A DNA stretch of 64,000 nucleotides from Bacillota bacterium (GCA_023421735.1 JAEZSP010000051.1:1-64000); one strand, 5' to 3'. Positions 23,895 through 32,652 are shown, counted from the first letter of the stretch. The notes: generated by a model from the letters alone, not told the origin. Numbers and translations are program-made.

Positions 23895-25841
23895 TTGAAT
23901 CCGAATATAAAAACGGCAGACGACCTGCGCGCGCTGTTCCTGGGCTTTTTCCAGTCGAAGGGGCACGCGCTGATTCCGAGCGCGTCGCTCATTCCGGAGA
24001 ATGACCCGACTGTTTTGTTTACGACGGCCGGCATGCACCCGTTGGTTCCGTACCTGCAGGGGCAGAAGCACCCGATGGGCACGCGGTTGACGGACGTCCA
24101 AAAGTGCATCCGCACGGGCGACATCGACGACGTTGGCGACGCGAGTCATCTGACGTTCTTCGAAATGCTGGGCAACTGGTCGCTCGGGGACTATTTTAAA
24201 AAGGAAGCGATTACCTGGTCGTGGGAATTCCTCACGTCGCCGGCGTATCTCGGGCTCGATCCGGAGAAACTTGCCTTCTCGGTGTTTGCGGGTGACGAAA
24301 ATGCGCCGCGCGACGATGAGGCGGCCGGTTATTGGAAACAGGCGGGCGTCAAAGAGGACAAGATCTTCTACCTGCCGAAGGAAAACAACTGGTGGGGTCC
24401 TGCCGGACTGACCGGCCCGTGCGGGCCGGACAGCGAAATGTTTATCATTACCGACAAGGAACCCTGCGGCCCGGACTGCTCCCCCGCGTGCTCGTGCGGA
24501 CGGTATCTTGAAATCTGGAACGACGTGTTCATGCAATATGACAAGCAGTCCGACGGGACGTATGTGCCCCTCGCGCAACAGAATGTCGACACGGGCATGG
24601 GCCTTGAGCGCACGTTCTGTGTGCTCAAGGGCGTGAAATCCGTCTATGATACATCGATTTTTTCCCGGATTATCGAGAAAATCGAGGAACTGTCGGGCAA
24701 GAAATACACGGCGAGCGACGAATATACCAAGTCCTTCCGCGTAACTGCCGATCACATGCGCACCGCGACGTTCATCATCGGCGACGACCATGGCGTTACG
24801 CCTTCGAATGTCGACCAGGGCTATGTCCTTCGCCGCCTGATCCGCCGCGCCGTGCGCCATGGACTGAAGCTCGGCCTGCCCGAAGGCTTCACCTGCGAGA
24901 TTGCAGCGGTGATCATTGACCAGTACGGCGAGACGTATCCGGAATTGCGGCGCAACGGCGACCACATCATCGAACAGCTCCGCCTCGAGGAAGAGCGCTT
25001 CCAGAAGACGCTCAAGAAGGGCGAGGGCGAGTTTGAGAAGGTTCTTTTCAATATGGAGAAGAACCGCTCTGCGCTCGAAGCGGTGAAGGCCGACCTGACG
25101 CCCGCAGCTGCGCAACTTCTGCGCCCGACGCCGGAGAACCAGCCGATCATTGCCGCGCTCACGGACAAAACGGCGACGCCTGCAATGCTCGACGAGGCCA
25201 TCGCAAAGCTCGACACCATCGATGGTCGCAGCGCCTTTAAGCTTTATGACACTTACGGCTTCCCCATCGAGATCACGTCCGAGATGGCGGCCGAAAAGGG
25301 ACTCAAGGTCGATCTTGCGGGTTTCGACGAGCGGTTTAAGCAGCACCAGGCCACATCTCAGGCAGGCGCCGAGCAGCGCTTTAAGGGCGGACTTCTCGAC
25401 CATTCCGATGAGACGACGAAACTGCACACCGCGACGCACCTTCTCCACGCCGCGCTTCGGCATGTGTTGGGCGACGAGGTTGCGCAAAAGGGATCAAATA
25501 TCACCGCCGAGCGCTTGCGCTTCGATTTCTCCTTTGGTCGGAAGATGACCAAGGAGGAACTTGCCGAGGTGGAGCGGCTCGTCAACACCTATATCTCCGC
25601 CCAATCGCCCATCATCTGTGAGGAGATGACCGTTTCGCAGGCCAAGGAGGGCGGCGCCATCGGTTTATTTGAATCCAAGTATGGCGAGCGCGTCAAGGTC
25701 TACACCATGGGCCCCTTCTCCAAGGAAATCTGCGGCGGGCCCCATGCCGACAACACAGGCGACCTTAAATCCTTTAAAATTCTCAAGGAAGAGTCTTCCT
25801 CCGCGGGTGTGCGCAGGATCAAGGCGGTCATTGGCAAGTAA
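23895..25841 (+). CDS. alaS: Alanyl-tRNA synthetase, short form without C-Ala domain
   Basis: A 648-residue class II synthetase that charges tRNA-Ala. The catalytic core (1-240) shows GFFQSKGHALIPSASLIP, FTTAGMHP and RTGDIDDVGDASHLTFFEMLGNWSLGDYF. A tRNA-recognition region follows, then the editing domain with both zinc ligand pairs, HTATH (about 511-515) and CGGPH (about 613-617). It ends right after the editing domain (SSSAGVRRIKAVIGK). Bacterial AlaRS is usually about 870 residues, with a C-terminal DHHA1/C-Ala part that is absent here. The TTG start at 23895 is chosen because GGAGG lies eight bases before it; an ATG at 23880 overlaps that site. T-box controlled. Confidence 0.92.
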   Translation: MNPNIKTADDLRALFLGFFQSKGHALIPSASLIPENDPTVLFTTAGMHPLVPYLQGQKHPMGTRLTDVQKCIRTGDIDDVGDASHLTFFEMLGNWSLGDYFKKEAITWSWEFLTSPAYLGLDPEKLAFSVFAGDENAPRDDEAAGYWKQAGVKEDKIFYLPKENNWWGPAGLTGPCGPDSEMFIITDKEPCGPDCSPACSCGRYLEIWNDVFMQYDKQSDGTYVPLAQQNVDTGMGLERTFCVLKGVKSVYDTSIFSRIIEKIEELSGKKYTASDEYTKSFRVTADHMRTATFIIGDDHGVTPSNVDQGYVLRRLIRRAVRHGLKLGLPEGFTCEIAAVIIDQYGETYPELRRNGDHIIEQLRLEEERFQKTLKKGEGEFEKVLFNMEKNRSALEAVKADLTPAAAQLLRPTPENQPIIAALTDKTATPAMLDEAIAKLDTIDGRSAFKLYDTYGFPIEITSEMAAEKGLKVDLAGFDERFKQHQATSQAGAEQRFKGGLLDHSDETTKLHTATHLLHAALRHVLGDEVAQKGSNITAERLRFDFSFGRKMTKEELAEVERLVNTYISAQSPIICEEMTVSQAKEGGAIGLFESKYGERVKVYTMGPFSKEICGGPHADNTGDLKSFKILKEESSSAGVRRIKAVIGK

Positions 25842-25866
25842 CCGATGCGGTACTGATTGACGACGT

Positions 25867-25900
25867 CGGATCGGCCGGGTATTTCTGCCTAGCCGATCCG
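25867..25900 (+). repeat. Hairpin before glycerol-1-phosphate dehydrogenase gene
   Basis: A nine-base perfect stem CGGATCGGC / GCCGATCCG located seven bases before the GAGAGG ribosome site and not followed by a T-run. It may act as mRNA processing or a translational element between alaS and the next gene. Confidence 0.45.
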
Positions 25901-25916
25901 GGATAGAGAGGTGAAT

Positions 25917-27275
25917 ATGCTGGATTTTGCGCATATGTCCTTTGACGAGCTGACAAAAAAGGGCGGGTATGACTGCGATTGCGGGAAGCATCACGCCACC
26001 GATCTGGAGTTTCTCCGGATCGGGCAGGGCGTGATTGAGACGCTTCCGGAGGGATTGAAGGCCGTCGGCGCGACGCGCCCCATGGTCATCTGCGACCCGA
26101 ACACCTATGAGGCGGCGGGCAAGCGCGTCCTCGAAATCCTGACCGCGCATGGAATTCCCCACGCACTGCATGTGATCGAGCAGCATGGCGAAAAGCTGAC
26201 GCCGGCGGAATATGAACTCGGCTCGATTGCCATGAACTTCGACCCCGCATGCGATTTCCTGCTTGCGGTCGGATCGGGTGTGGTGAACGACCTTACGAAG
26301 ATGATGGGGCTCTCGTCGCGGCTCAAGACCGGCGTCGTGGGCACCGCGCCCTCGATGGACGGATATGCGTCGAACTCCTCGTCCATGGAAGTGGGCAACG
26401 TCAAGACCACCATCTACAACAAGTGCCCTGCGCTCATTTTATGCGATACCGCGATCATGGCCAAGGCGCCCATGCGCATGCTGTGGGCGGGTCTGGGCGA
26501 TATGGTTGCAAAGTATATCTCCGTGTGCGAGTGGCGGATTTCCCATATCGTGACGGGCGAATACTATTGCGAGGCGGTCGCGCAGTTGATGCGCACGTCG
26601 CTTAAGAAGATCATGGCAGCGGCGCCCGGCATTAAGACGCGCGACCCGGATGCCATCGGCTCCATCGTGGAAGGACTTGTGCTCGCGGGCATGGCGATGA
26701 GCTACGCGCAGGTTTCGCGCCCGGCATCCGGCTTGGAGCACTACTTTTCCCACGTTTGGGAGATGCGCGCGCTCGCATCCGGGAAACACGCGGATCTGCA
26801 CGGCATCCAAGTGGGTATCGGTACACTTTTGACTTTCCGCATCTATGATCGCATCCGGGATATCGTGCCCGATCGCGAAAGGGCGCTCCGCGCTGTTGCC
26901 GCGTTCGATTCCGCCGCGTGGGAAAAGAACGTCGCGCGCGTGTTTGGCACGACCGCGCCGAGCATCATCGCCATCGAGGAAAAGGTTGGCAAAAACGACC
27001 CTGAGAAGCATGCCGCGCGACTTGAGAAGATCATCGATAATTGGGATGGCATTTTGGAGATCATCCGTGAGGAATTGCCGGATTCCGCATGGGTCGAATC
27101 CGTGATGGCGGACACGGGCATGCCGCTTCGTCCCGTAGATATCGATCTGACGCCCCAGGACGTCTCGGACGCATTCGTTTGCGCGCGCGATATCCGCGAC
27201 AAATACCTGTCTTGCACGCTCTTGTGGGATCTTGGCTATATGGACGAAATCGCACGGTGGCTTGAAACCCTATAA
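25917..27275 (+). CDS. sn-Glycerol-1-phosphate dehydrogenase (AraM/EgsA-like)
   Basis: A 452-residue protein of the iron/zinc-dependent dehydrogenase fold. The nucleotide-binding region is FLLAVGSGVVNDLTKMM, followed by VGTAPSMDGYASNSSSM, which is characteristic of glycerol-1-phosphate dehydrogenases. Metal ligands are probably in the AGLGDMVAKYISVCEW Asp and in LEHYFSHVWEM and DLHGIQVGIG (His). It should reduce dihydroxyacetone phosphate to sn-glycerol-1-phosphate. In Bacillus AraM this feeds heptaprenylglyceryl-phosphate synthesis. The start at 25917 follows GAGAGG by five bases. It lies downstream of alaS, with a terminator after it. Confidence 0.87.
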   Translation: MLDFAHMSFDELTKKGGYDCDCGKHHATDLEFLRIGQGVIETLPEGLKAVGATRPMVICDPNTYEAAGKRVLEILTAHGIPHALHVIEQHGEKLTPAEYELGSIAMNFDPACDFLLAVGSGVVNDLTKMMGLSSRLKTGVVGTAPSMDGYASNSSSMEVGNVKTTIYNKCPALILCDTAIMAKAPMRMLWAGLGDMVAKYISVCEWRISHIVTGEYYCEAVAQLMRTSLKKIMAAAPGIKTRDPDAIGSIVEGLVLAGMAMSYAQVSRPASGLEHYFSHVWEMRALASGKHADLHGIQVGIGTLLTFRIYDRIRDIVPDRERALRAVAAFDSAAWEKNVARVFGTTAPSIIAIEEKVGKNDPEKHAARLEKIIDNWDGILEIIREELPDSAWVESVMADTGMPLRPVDIDLTPQDVSDAFVCARDIRDKYLSCTLLWDLGYMDEIARWLETL

Positions 27276-27288
27276 GGCCAATCTTGAT

Positions 27289-27318
27289 CGGAGGAACGCT
27301 TGTTCCTCCGGCTTCTTT
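27289..27318 (+). terminator. Terminator after glycerol-1-phosphate dehydrogenase gene
   Basis: CGGAGGAAC pairs perfectly with GTTCCTCCG around a four-base loop, followed by GCTTCTTT. Confidence 0.7.
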
Positions 27319-27328
27319 ATGTTAAAAT
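27300..27328 (+). promoter_or_regulatory. Possible promoter for MazG-like gene
   Basis: TTGTTC, 17-base spacer, TAAAAT, overlapping the preceding terminator and 20 bases before the start codon at 27348. Confidence 0.4.
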
Positions 27329-27347
27329 ACTTGGGCAGGTGATTCAT

Positions 27348-27662
27348 ATGGATATGCGGATGCAGGAGATGGTGCGCACGGCGGCGGCGCGCTACGGACT
27401 ATCGAGCAACCCGGTGGTGCGCGCGTTGGACGCGGCGTCGGAGCTGGGCGAACTCGCGAAGGAGATCTTAAAGGCGACGGATTACGGCGAAAAGCCGCTC
27501 GCGGGAAACGAGGCGCTGTTGGAGGAAATGGGCGATTGCCTGTTTGCGCTTTTAAACCTTGCAAATTCACTCGGGATCGACGCGCATCGCGCACTCGTTG
27601 GCGCGATGGAGAAATACGAAGCGCGTTTTCTCGCACGCGGTACCATCTCATCGGGGCGATGA
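27348..27662 (+). CDS. MazG-like nucleotide pyrophosphohydrolase
   Basis: A 104-residue all-alpha protein with the MazG metal-binding pattern LDAASELGELAKEILKATDYG followed by LLEEMGDCLFALLNLANSLG (E..E...EE..D). Likely a house-cleaning NTP pyrophosphohydrolase. The start at 27348 (MDMRMQEMV) has AGG eight bases before it; a longer frame from 27300 runs through the promoter and terminator and is not favoured. Distinct in sequence from the MazG-like protein at 14402. Confidence 0.8.
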   Translation: MDMRMQEMVRTAAARYGLSSNPVVRALDAASELGELAKEILKATDYGEKPLAGNEALLEEMGDCLFALLNLANSLGIDAHRALVGAMEKYEARFLARGTISSGR

Positions 27663-27693
27663 ACAAGTGACGCGGTGGAAAGACGAAAGAACA

Positions 27694-29607
27694 ATGGGAG
27701 CGTGGCGGGAGATGGATAAAAGAGAAGTAGGCTTACTCTGGCGCAAAGTTTTGATTCTGGCGGAATCAATCCTGATCACGATGGCGTTGTTTGCGGACTT
27801 GAGCGCGACGGGTGTCCGTGAGATTCTCGGAATGGACGGCGTGCAGGGTTTGTTTGCGGCTGTCGGCATCTTCCTGATATTGATGATGCTTCCCAAGGCC
27901 ATGCCGAAGGGAGGACGTGCGACATGGGCGAGCGTGGTTCCGGCTGCGCTCTTCTCCTTGATGATGCTGATTGGCAAGTCTTTTTACGTTGCGAAAAGCT
28001 TTGCGCCCATTTCGTCGTCCCTGATGCGGATCGGCTGTGCGGTCGTGATCTTCGTTGGATGTTTTCTCCTTTTTGAGCGGATGATGGCGCTCCTGATTGA
28101 GCGGGTTTCTGCCGCGCCCGGCCACGAGACGCAGCTCTTCCGTCGGATTTTTCCTGACGATGCCGGTGCGCTGCGCACGGCCGCGATCCTCCTTGTTTTT
28201 TGGCTGCCGTACCTGGTATTCATGTTTCCGGGCGGCCATTCCGGAGATATGCACGACCAGATTGCACAGTTTCTGGGCTATGATTGCCGCACCGCGCGCA
28301 TTTCGGCGGTCATCGATCCTAATGTGTACATCAACTCCATGCACCCGGTTGCGCACACGGTTTTGATGGGTTTTTTCATCAAGCTTTTTATGCGCGGTGG
28401 CGACATAACGACGGGTTTCTTCCTGTTTAATCTTACGCAGGTTCTCGTGACTTCGCTGATACTTGGGCGCACCGTCTCGGTCATGCGCAAATTTGGGCTC
28501 TCGCGTACATTCCGGATGGGCGCGATTGCCTTTTACGGACTCAATCCGATGATCCCGCTGTATGCTTATTCGACCGCGAAGGATACCGTCTTCTCCATCT
28601 TGCTGGTGGTGGTCGTCACGCTCCTCGCGGAGGCGTTTCTTGCGCCGGATCAGAAGCTCAAATCCCCCCGCTGGATCGCGTCGTACATCGGGGCGGCGCT
28701 GGCCTTCCTGCTGTTTCGCAACAGCGCCATCTTCATTGCGATGGTTCTCGTGCCGACGGGTTATTTTGCCATCGCTGGTATTCGGCGCGTGCGGGGCGTG
28801 GGATGGAAGGCTGCGCTTGCGGGTGCGCTGATCGCGCCGATTCTATTGGGTTCTCTCGTGACAAACGTCGTCTATCCCGCATTCGCCATCCGCAAGGGAA
28901 CGGAGCGGGAAACGATGTCGCTCCTGTTTCAGCAGACCGCGTATTACGCCATTACGCACGCCGATGAGGTGACGGAGAAAGAGGCGGATGTGATCCGCAA
29001 GGTGCTCGCCTACGATGAATTTGCGGAGCGCTATGTGCCATGGCGCGCGGACGCCATCAAGATGACCTTCAACGATCAGGCAACCCCGGCGGAAGTAAAG
29101 GCCTATTACGGGGTCTGGTTTGCACAGTTTTTAAAGCACCCGATTACATATCTCGAAGCGGGGATCAACATGTGCTTCGCCTATTATTATCCGGCCTTTG
29201 ATCCGACGCAGTATAAGCCGTTTTATTATCGGCCGAGAAGCGCGACGTTTGTCTTTGATGGGGATACATATCGCATCGTTCAGGGACGCTTCTTCAACTT
29301 GACGACCAAACTCGGCAAGGCGTTCGTGGTTGCGACGTGTGAGGCACCCTTAACCGGCATCATTTACCAGTTAGGTGCATATGCCTGGCTCTTGATTGCC
29401 ATGGCGTTTCTCTGCCTCAAGTCGCGCGCGCGTGTCGGGCTTCTATTGATCCCGTTCCTCGCACTGCTTTTGGGGCTCGGATTTACCGCGGTCAATGGGT
29501 CCATGCGTTATATGCTCGGGATCATCTATGCAGTGCCGCTCATTGTTGCAATCGGCGTGGCGGGTGCGCGCGGCGTGAAATATGCGGATGTCGCAATAAA
29601 AGACTAG
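27694..29607 (+). CDS. GT-C-like polytopic membrane protein (DUF6020-like)
   Basis: A 637-residue membrane protein with about 12 helices. Two features match the DUF6020/GT-C glycosyltransferase-like group. The first external loop carries WLPYLVFMFPGGHSGDMHDQ, an acidic motif after the third or fourth helix. It is followed by INSMHPVAHTVLMGFFIKLF. The C-terminal part has NGSMRYMLGIIYAVPLIV. Such proteins may transfer sugars from polyprenyl carriers outside the membrane. No acceptor is known. Start choice is uncertain: 27694 or 27712 (MDKREVGLL), both with weak ribosome sites. Confidence 0.72.
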   Translation: MGAWREMDKREVGLLWRKVLILAESILITMALFADLSATGVREILGMDGVQGLFAAVGIFLILMMLPKAMPKGGRATWASVVPAALFSLMMLIGKSFYVAKSFAPISSSLMRIGCAVVIFVGCFLLFERMMALLIERVSAAPGHETQLFRRIFPDDAGALRTAAILLVFWLPYLVFMFPGGHSGDMHDQIAQFLGYDCRTARISAVIDPNVYINSMHPVAHTVLMGFFIKLFMRGGDITTGFFLFNLTQVLVTSLILGRTVSVMRKFGLSRTFRMGAIAFYGLNPMIPLYAYSTAKDTVFSILLVVVVTLLAEAFLAPDQKLKSPRWIASYIGAALAFLLFRNSAIFIAMVLVPTGYFAIAGIRRVRGVGWKAALAGALIAPILLGSLVTNVVYPAFAIRKGTERETMSLLFQQTAYYAITHADEVTEKEADVIRKVLAYDEFAERYVPWRADAIKMTFNDQATPAEVKAYYGVWFAQFLKHPITYLEAGINMCFAYYYPAFDPTQYKPFYYRPRSATFVFDGDTYRIVQGRFFNLTTKLGKAFVVATCEAPLTGIIYQLGAYAWLLIAMAFLCLKSRARVGLLLIPFLALLLGLGFTAVNGSMRYMLGIIYAVPLIVAIGVAGARGVKYADVAIKD

Positions 29608-29678
29608 TATTCTAACAATATCGTGCGTTTTCATACCCGAGGCGACGTGTTATCATGGAGCCAAGGGAGGGGAAATCT

Positions 29679-30881
29679 GTGAAATACGCATGGGACGGGC
29701 GCGAGATCGATTCGGTGGAGCTGAAGTGCCTCGTGGTGAGTCGGGGGCTCACGATCGACCGAGCGGTGTATCGAAAATTCGGTGGGCGGTATCGACTCAG
29801 CCCGAACGCACTCGCCTGCAATTGCTTCAAGCTTCCGGACGGCACGATCGTCATGGCAACCGATCTCGGCATGCACCTTTCGACGCTTTCATCTATGTTC
29901 TCGTGGGATAATTTGAAGCTTTTCAAGCATCTGTCCGACATGAAGACGGACTTTCGACTGGTTATGGCGGGAGAAGAGGCCGTGCTCACCTATGGGGGCG
30001 TGGAAATCTGCCCGGTCTCTTTTTTGCCGGGTACGGACTTTTTCAAAAGAAGCACGAAATCCGGACTTCCGTTTCTTGGGAACGCAGTTTTGCAGGGCTG
30101 CGACTGGGTCGCGTTCCAGTGCCTGTGGCCTTGCGAATACGCCATTGCTGGGAAGGCGTGCGAATTCTGTTTCTCCGGCGGGCAATTCGAGGCGCTTGCG
30201 CGGCGGGGAAAATCTATTCCGCCTGCGCCGACGCCTGCGGATGTGGCGGAGATTGTGAATTACGCCGTCGACCACTGTGGCGTCAACAGTGTGCAGATCA
30301 CAGGCGGGTCGACGTTCCGATCCACCGCCGAAGCGGCATGCGTCACGGCGATCCTCGAGGCGGTCGGCCGCGAAAAACGTGCGGGGGAGACCCTTCTGTA
30401 CGTCACGCCGCCGGAAGATCTCGCGGTAATCGACCGCTATTTTGGTCTGGGTGCGAGCCGGATCGCGTGCAGCCTCGAGGTATGGGATGATCGCCTTGCG
30501 GCGGAAATCACGCCCGGAAAGCGGGAATTCACCACAAAGAAGCGGCACCTCGATGCGCTCTCCTACATTGCGGCGCACCACGGACCGAGCAAGGCGTTTT
30601 CTAACTTCATCATTGGGCTAGAACCGCTCGAATCTTTGCGGGAAGGGGCGACGTGGCTGGCACAGCGGGGGATCATTCCGGCCGCTTCCGTGTGGATGCC
30701 ATTCGGAAAACCCGTACGCGGCAGTATGCGCCCACCGCAGCTCGATTTCTTCCGCGCGGTGAAGGAAATGCTGGGCGAGCTATATATGAAGTACAATTTG
30801 TCTCCTGCGGGCGGATGCGGACTGAACGTGTGCGTCGAGCGGGACATCTACAAATGGGCGGCGGGTAGGGACTGTTGCTGA
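29679..30881 (+). CDS. Radical SAM protein of unknown substrate
   Basis: A 400-residue protein. The iron-sulfur region reads CLWPCEYAIAGKACEFCFSG, where the last CEFC resembles the end of the CxxxCxxC motif but the spacing to the preceding cysteines is longer than canonical. ITGGSTFR and CSLEVWDD fit the beta-strands of a partial TIM barrel. The C-terminus has a second cysteine group (GGCGLNVCVERD and the final CC). A GTG start at 29679 follows GGGAGG; an ATG at 29655 lacks a site. The stop TGA at 30879-30881 lies in the left end of the inverted-repeat element that follows, so the original 3' end may have been altered. Confidence 0.75.
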   Translation: MKYAWDGREIDSVELKCLVVSRGLTIDRAVYRKFGGRYRLSPNALACNCFKLPDGTIVMATDLGMHLSTLSSMFSWDNLKLFKHLSDMKTDFRLVMAGEEAVLTYGGVEICPVSFLPGTDFFKRSTKSGLPFLGNAVLQGCDWVAFQCLWPCEYAIAGKACEFCFSGGQFEALARRGKSIPPAPTPADVAEIVNYAVDHCGVNSVQITGGSTFRSTAEAACVTAILEAVGREKRAGETLLYVTPPEDLAVIDRYFGLGASRIACSLEVWDDRLAAEITPGKREFTTKKRHLDALSYIAAHHGPSKAFSNFIIGLEPLESLREGATWLAQRGIIPAASVWMPFGKPVRGSMRPPQLDFFRAVKEMLGELYMKYNLSPAGGCGLNVCVERDIYKWAAGRDCC

Positions 30882-31190
30882 TACGAATTCCAAATAATAA
30901 TTCGTCGTCGCAGCGGATCTTTTTCCGCCCAGCGTCGTTGCCCTCCGCTCAACGCGGCAGCTTTGCCCATGGGGCGAAGCTGGTCCCTATGGGGCTGAAT
31001 TTGACGCATTTCATGCGGCAAATTCACCGTAGCGCTGCTACGTTTCGCTCCAGCTCCAAGGCGCGCCGAACGCAGTCGGCGCGGTCGTGAAGCGACTTGG
31101 TTTGCCGCGGCGTACTGCGGCAAACCAACCTCGCCGGACGCAAAAACCTCTCGCTGCTTTGGACGAATTATTATTCTCCATTCGTATGAG
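30878..31190. mobile_element. MITE-like element with long terminal inverted repeats and serial hairpins
   Basis: A 313-base non-coding element. The left end (30878-30906) and right end (31162-31190) are inverted copies, 24 of 29 bases matching, with AATAATAATTCGTC perfect at the inner edge. The interior holds at least five successive hairpins: 30958-30982 (stem 11, one wobble), 30997-31025 (stem 13, one mismatch), 31028-31042 (stem 6), 31062-31083 (stem 8) and 31097-31128 (perfect stem 12, TTGGTTTGCCGC). No reading frame in it looks real. No clear target duplication is seen. The layout fits a non-autonomous transposable element or a structured intergenic repeat. Confidence 0.7.
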
Positions 31191-31280
31191 AATGGAAAAC
31201 GCCGGCGCGTCGCCACATTTGCGTCTTCTTGCATTCGTTTCAGAGTGGCAGTGTTTCCTGCCAAGCGGAGTTTCTGGAAA

Positions 31281-31320
31281 ATAAAAATCGACGGCTTGGG
31301 ATCCAAATCCCAGGCCGTCG
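31281..31320 (-). terminator. Terminator of rpsF-ssb-rpsR operon
   Basis: CGACGGCTTGGGAT pairs with ATCCCAGGCCGTCG (one mismatch, four-base loop). On the reverse strand it runs into TTTTTATTTT. Confidence 0.88.
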
Positions 31321-31413
31321 AAGGGTTTGATGGTCCGCCTACGAAAAATACGAACGACTCAGGAGATGCGGTCCCCCGAGCAGGGGTTCGTGATCCCGGC
31401 GCTCTTTCGTCGC
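31321..31413. other. Unassigned stretch downstream of rpsR
   Basis: About 93 bases between the rpsR stop and the operon terminator. One short GGGGTTCGTGATCCC element resembles a tRNA T-arm, but no cloverleaf could be drawn. Nothing else is supported. Confidence 0.4.
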
Positions 31414-31671
31414 TTACTCGGAAACGTAGGGCAAAAGCGCGATGGTGCGCGCACGCTTGATGGCTGTGGAAAGCTGGCGCTGATGCTTGGCACAGGTGCC
31501 GGTCATGCGCCGGGGCAGGATCTTGCCGCGCTCGCTGGTGAAGCGGCGGAGCCGTGCCACGTCCTTATAATCGATGTGCTGCACTTTGTCTACACAGAAG
31601 TTGCACACCTTCCTGCGCGGCTTTCTGCCGCGCGGGCGGCGCATGCCGCGATCGCCTCTATCTTCAGACAT
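31414..31671 (-). CDS. rpsR: 30S ribosomal protein S18
   Basis: An 85-residue basic protein with the S18 core: [62 protein letters not shown]18 pairs with S6 on the platform of the small subunit. The cysteines (CNFC, then TGTC) are typical of zinc-carrying S18 forms, though only three are obvious. Last gene of the rpsF-ssb-rpsR operon, 35 bases after ssb. Confidence 0.97.
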   Translation of the reverse strand: MSEDRGDRGMRRPRGRKPRRKVCNFCVDKVQHIDYKDVARLRRFTSERGKILPRRMTGTCAKHQRQLSTAIKRARTIALLPYVSE

Positions 31672-31706
31672 TGTCTATCCTCCTAGCTCAAATGCAATGG
31701 GGTCTG

Positions 31707-32159
31707 TCAGAACGGAAGCTCGTCGTCTTCGACCTCGGTAAAGCCACCGCCCGCGCTTTGCTGCGCACCGCCTGAAAAACTGCCCGCATCGGACGGCGCA
31801 GGTGGCGGTACGTAGGAATTGTCGTCGCGGTTCGGGGAATCGCCGCGCGAGCCCGCAAATTCGATATGGTCGACGACGACCTCGGTCACGTACCTTTTTG
31901 ATCCGTCCTGCGCATCATAGGAGCGGGTCTGAATGGTTCCGTCGACCGCAACCTTGGAGCCCTTGCGCAGATAACGCAGCACAAAGTCCGCGGTCTGGCG
32001 CCATGCGACACAGTTAATGAAGTCCGCTTCTCGAACGCCCTGCTGGTTGACAAACCTGCGGTTGCAGGCAATTGTGAACGTGGCGCACGAAACGCCGGAT
32101 GGAATTTGCTTGCTTTCGGGGTCACGGGTGAGGTTTCCAACTAATATTGCTTTGTTCAT
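31707..32159 (-). CDS. ssb: Single-stranded DNA-binding protein
   Basis: A 150-residue protein. The OB-fold (1-105) shows MNKAILVGNLTRDPE, FTIACNRRFVNQQG, INCVAWRQTADFVLRYLRKGSKVAVDG and VVVDHIEFAG. A flexible Gly/Pro/Ser tail follows, and it ends in the acidic tip DDELPF, which recruits partner proteins at replication forks. It lies between rpsF and rpsR as in many Bacillota. Confidence 0.97.
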   Translation of the reverse strand: MNKAILVGNLTRDPESKQIPSGVSCATFTIACNRRFVNQQGVREADFINCVAWRQTADFVLRYLRKGSKVAVDGTIQTRSYDAQDGSKRYVTEVVVDHIEFAGSRGDSPNRDDNSYVPPPAPSDAGSFSGGAQQSAGGGFTEVEDDELPF

Positions 32160-32174
32160 AATTCCGCTCCTGCC

Positions 32175-32624
32175 TTATTCGGCCTCGGAAACGGGAGCCT
32201 CCTCGTCAACGGCGGGCGCGGTTTCGGCCTCGGGTGCCGGTGCCGGAGCGGGCGTCGCGACGGGCGCGGGCGCAACAGGCTCGGACGCGGCTTCACGCGC
32301 GGCGTAGGGCTTGAGCGGCTCGCGCTTGACGGGCAGCTCGCCTTCGTAGCGGGTTACGAGGTAGCGCAGTACGTTGTCGTTGATTTGGAAATTACGCTCC
32401 AGCTCACGGGGCAGTTCGGACGGGCCCTGGATGTAGGTGAGCACGTAATAGCCTTCGGTCTTGTAATTGATGGCGTAAGCGAGGCGACGCTTGCCCCACT
32501 CGTCGACGCGGTCGACCTGTCCGCCGTTCTTCTCCACGATACCGGAGAAGTAAGCGATGAGTTCATTGCGCGCGCTGTCTTCCAGCGTGGCGTCGATCAC
32601 GTACATGACTTCGTATTTGTTCAT
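32175..32624 (-). CDS. rpsF: 30S ribosomal protein S6 with long acidic Ala/Pro tail
   Basis: A 149-residue protein. Residues 1-95 are the S6 fold (MNKYEVMYVIDATLED, GKRRLAYAINYKTEGYYVLTYIQGP, LRYLVTRYE). The remaining 50 residues are an alanine/proline/glutamate tail (APAPVATPAPAPAPEAETAP), longer than in typical S6 proteins of about 95 residues and probably disordered. The start at 32624 follows GGAGGTG at good distance. First gene of the operon; its leader holds a hairpin that might bind the S6:S18 complex. Confidence 0.96.
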   Translation of the reverse strand: MNKYEVMYVIDATLEDSARNELIAYFSGIVEKNGGQVDRVDEWGKRRLAYAINYKTEGYYVLTYIQGPSELPRELERNFQINDNVLRYLVTRYEGELPVKREPLKPYAAREAASEPVAPAPVATPAPAPAPEAETAPAVDEEAPVSEAE

Positions 32625-32652
32625 CGATTCTTTCACCTCCTTATGGACTGAG

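Noticed and set aside
23790..25487. Reverse-strand frame of 565 codons opposite alaS
   Set aside because: Shadow of alaS: Arg/Val/His-rich composition, no start signal, no domain.
31362..31400. T-arm-like sequence GGGGTTCGTGATCCC suggesting a tRNA gene
   Set aside because: No acceptor stem, D-arm or anticodon arm can be paired around it on either strand.
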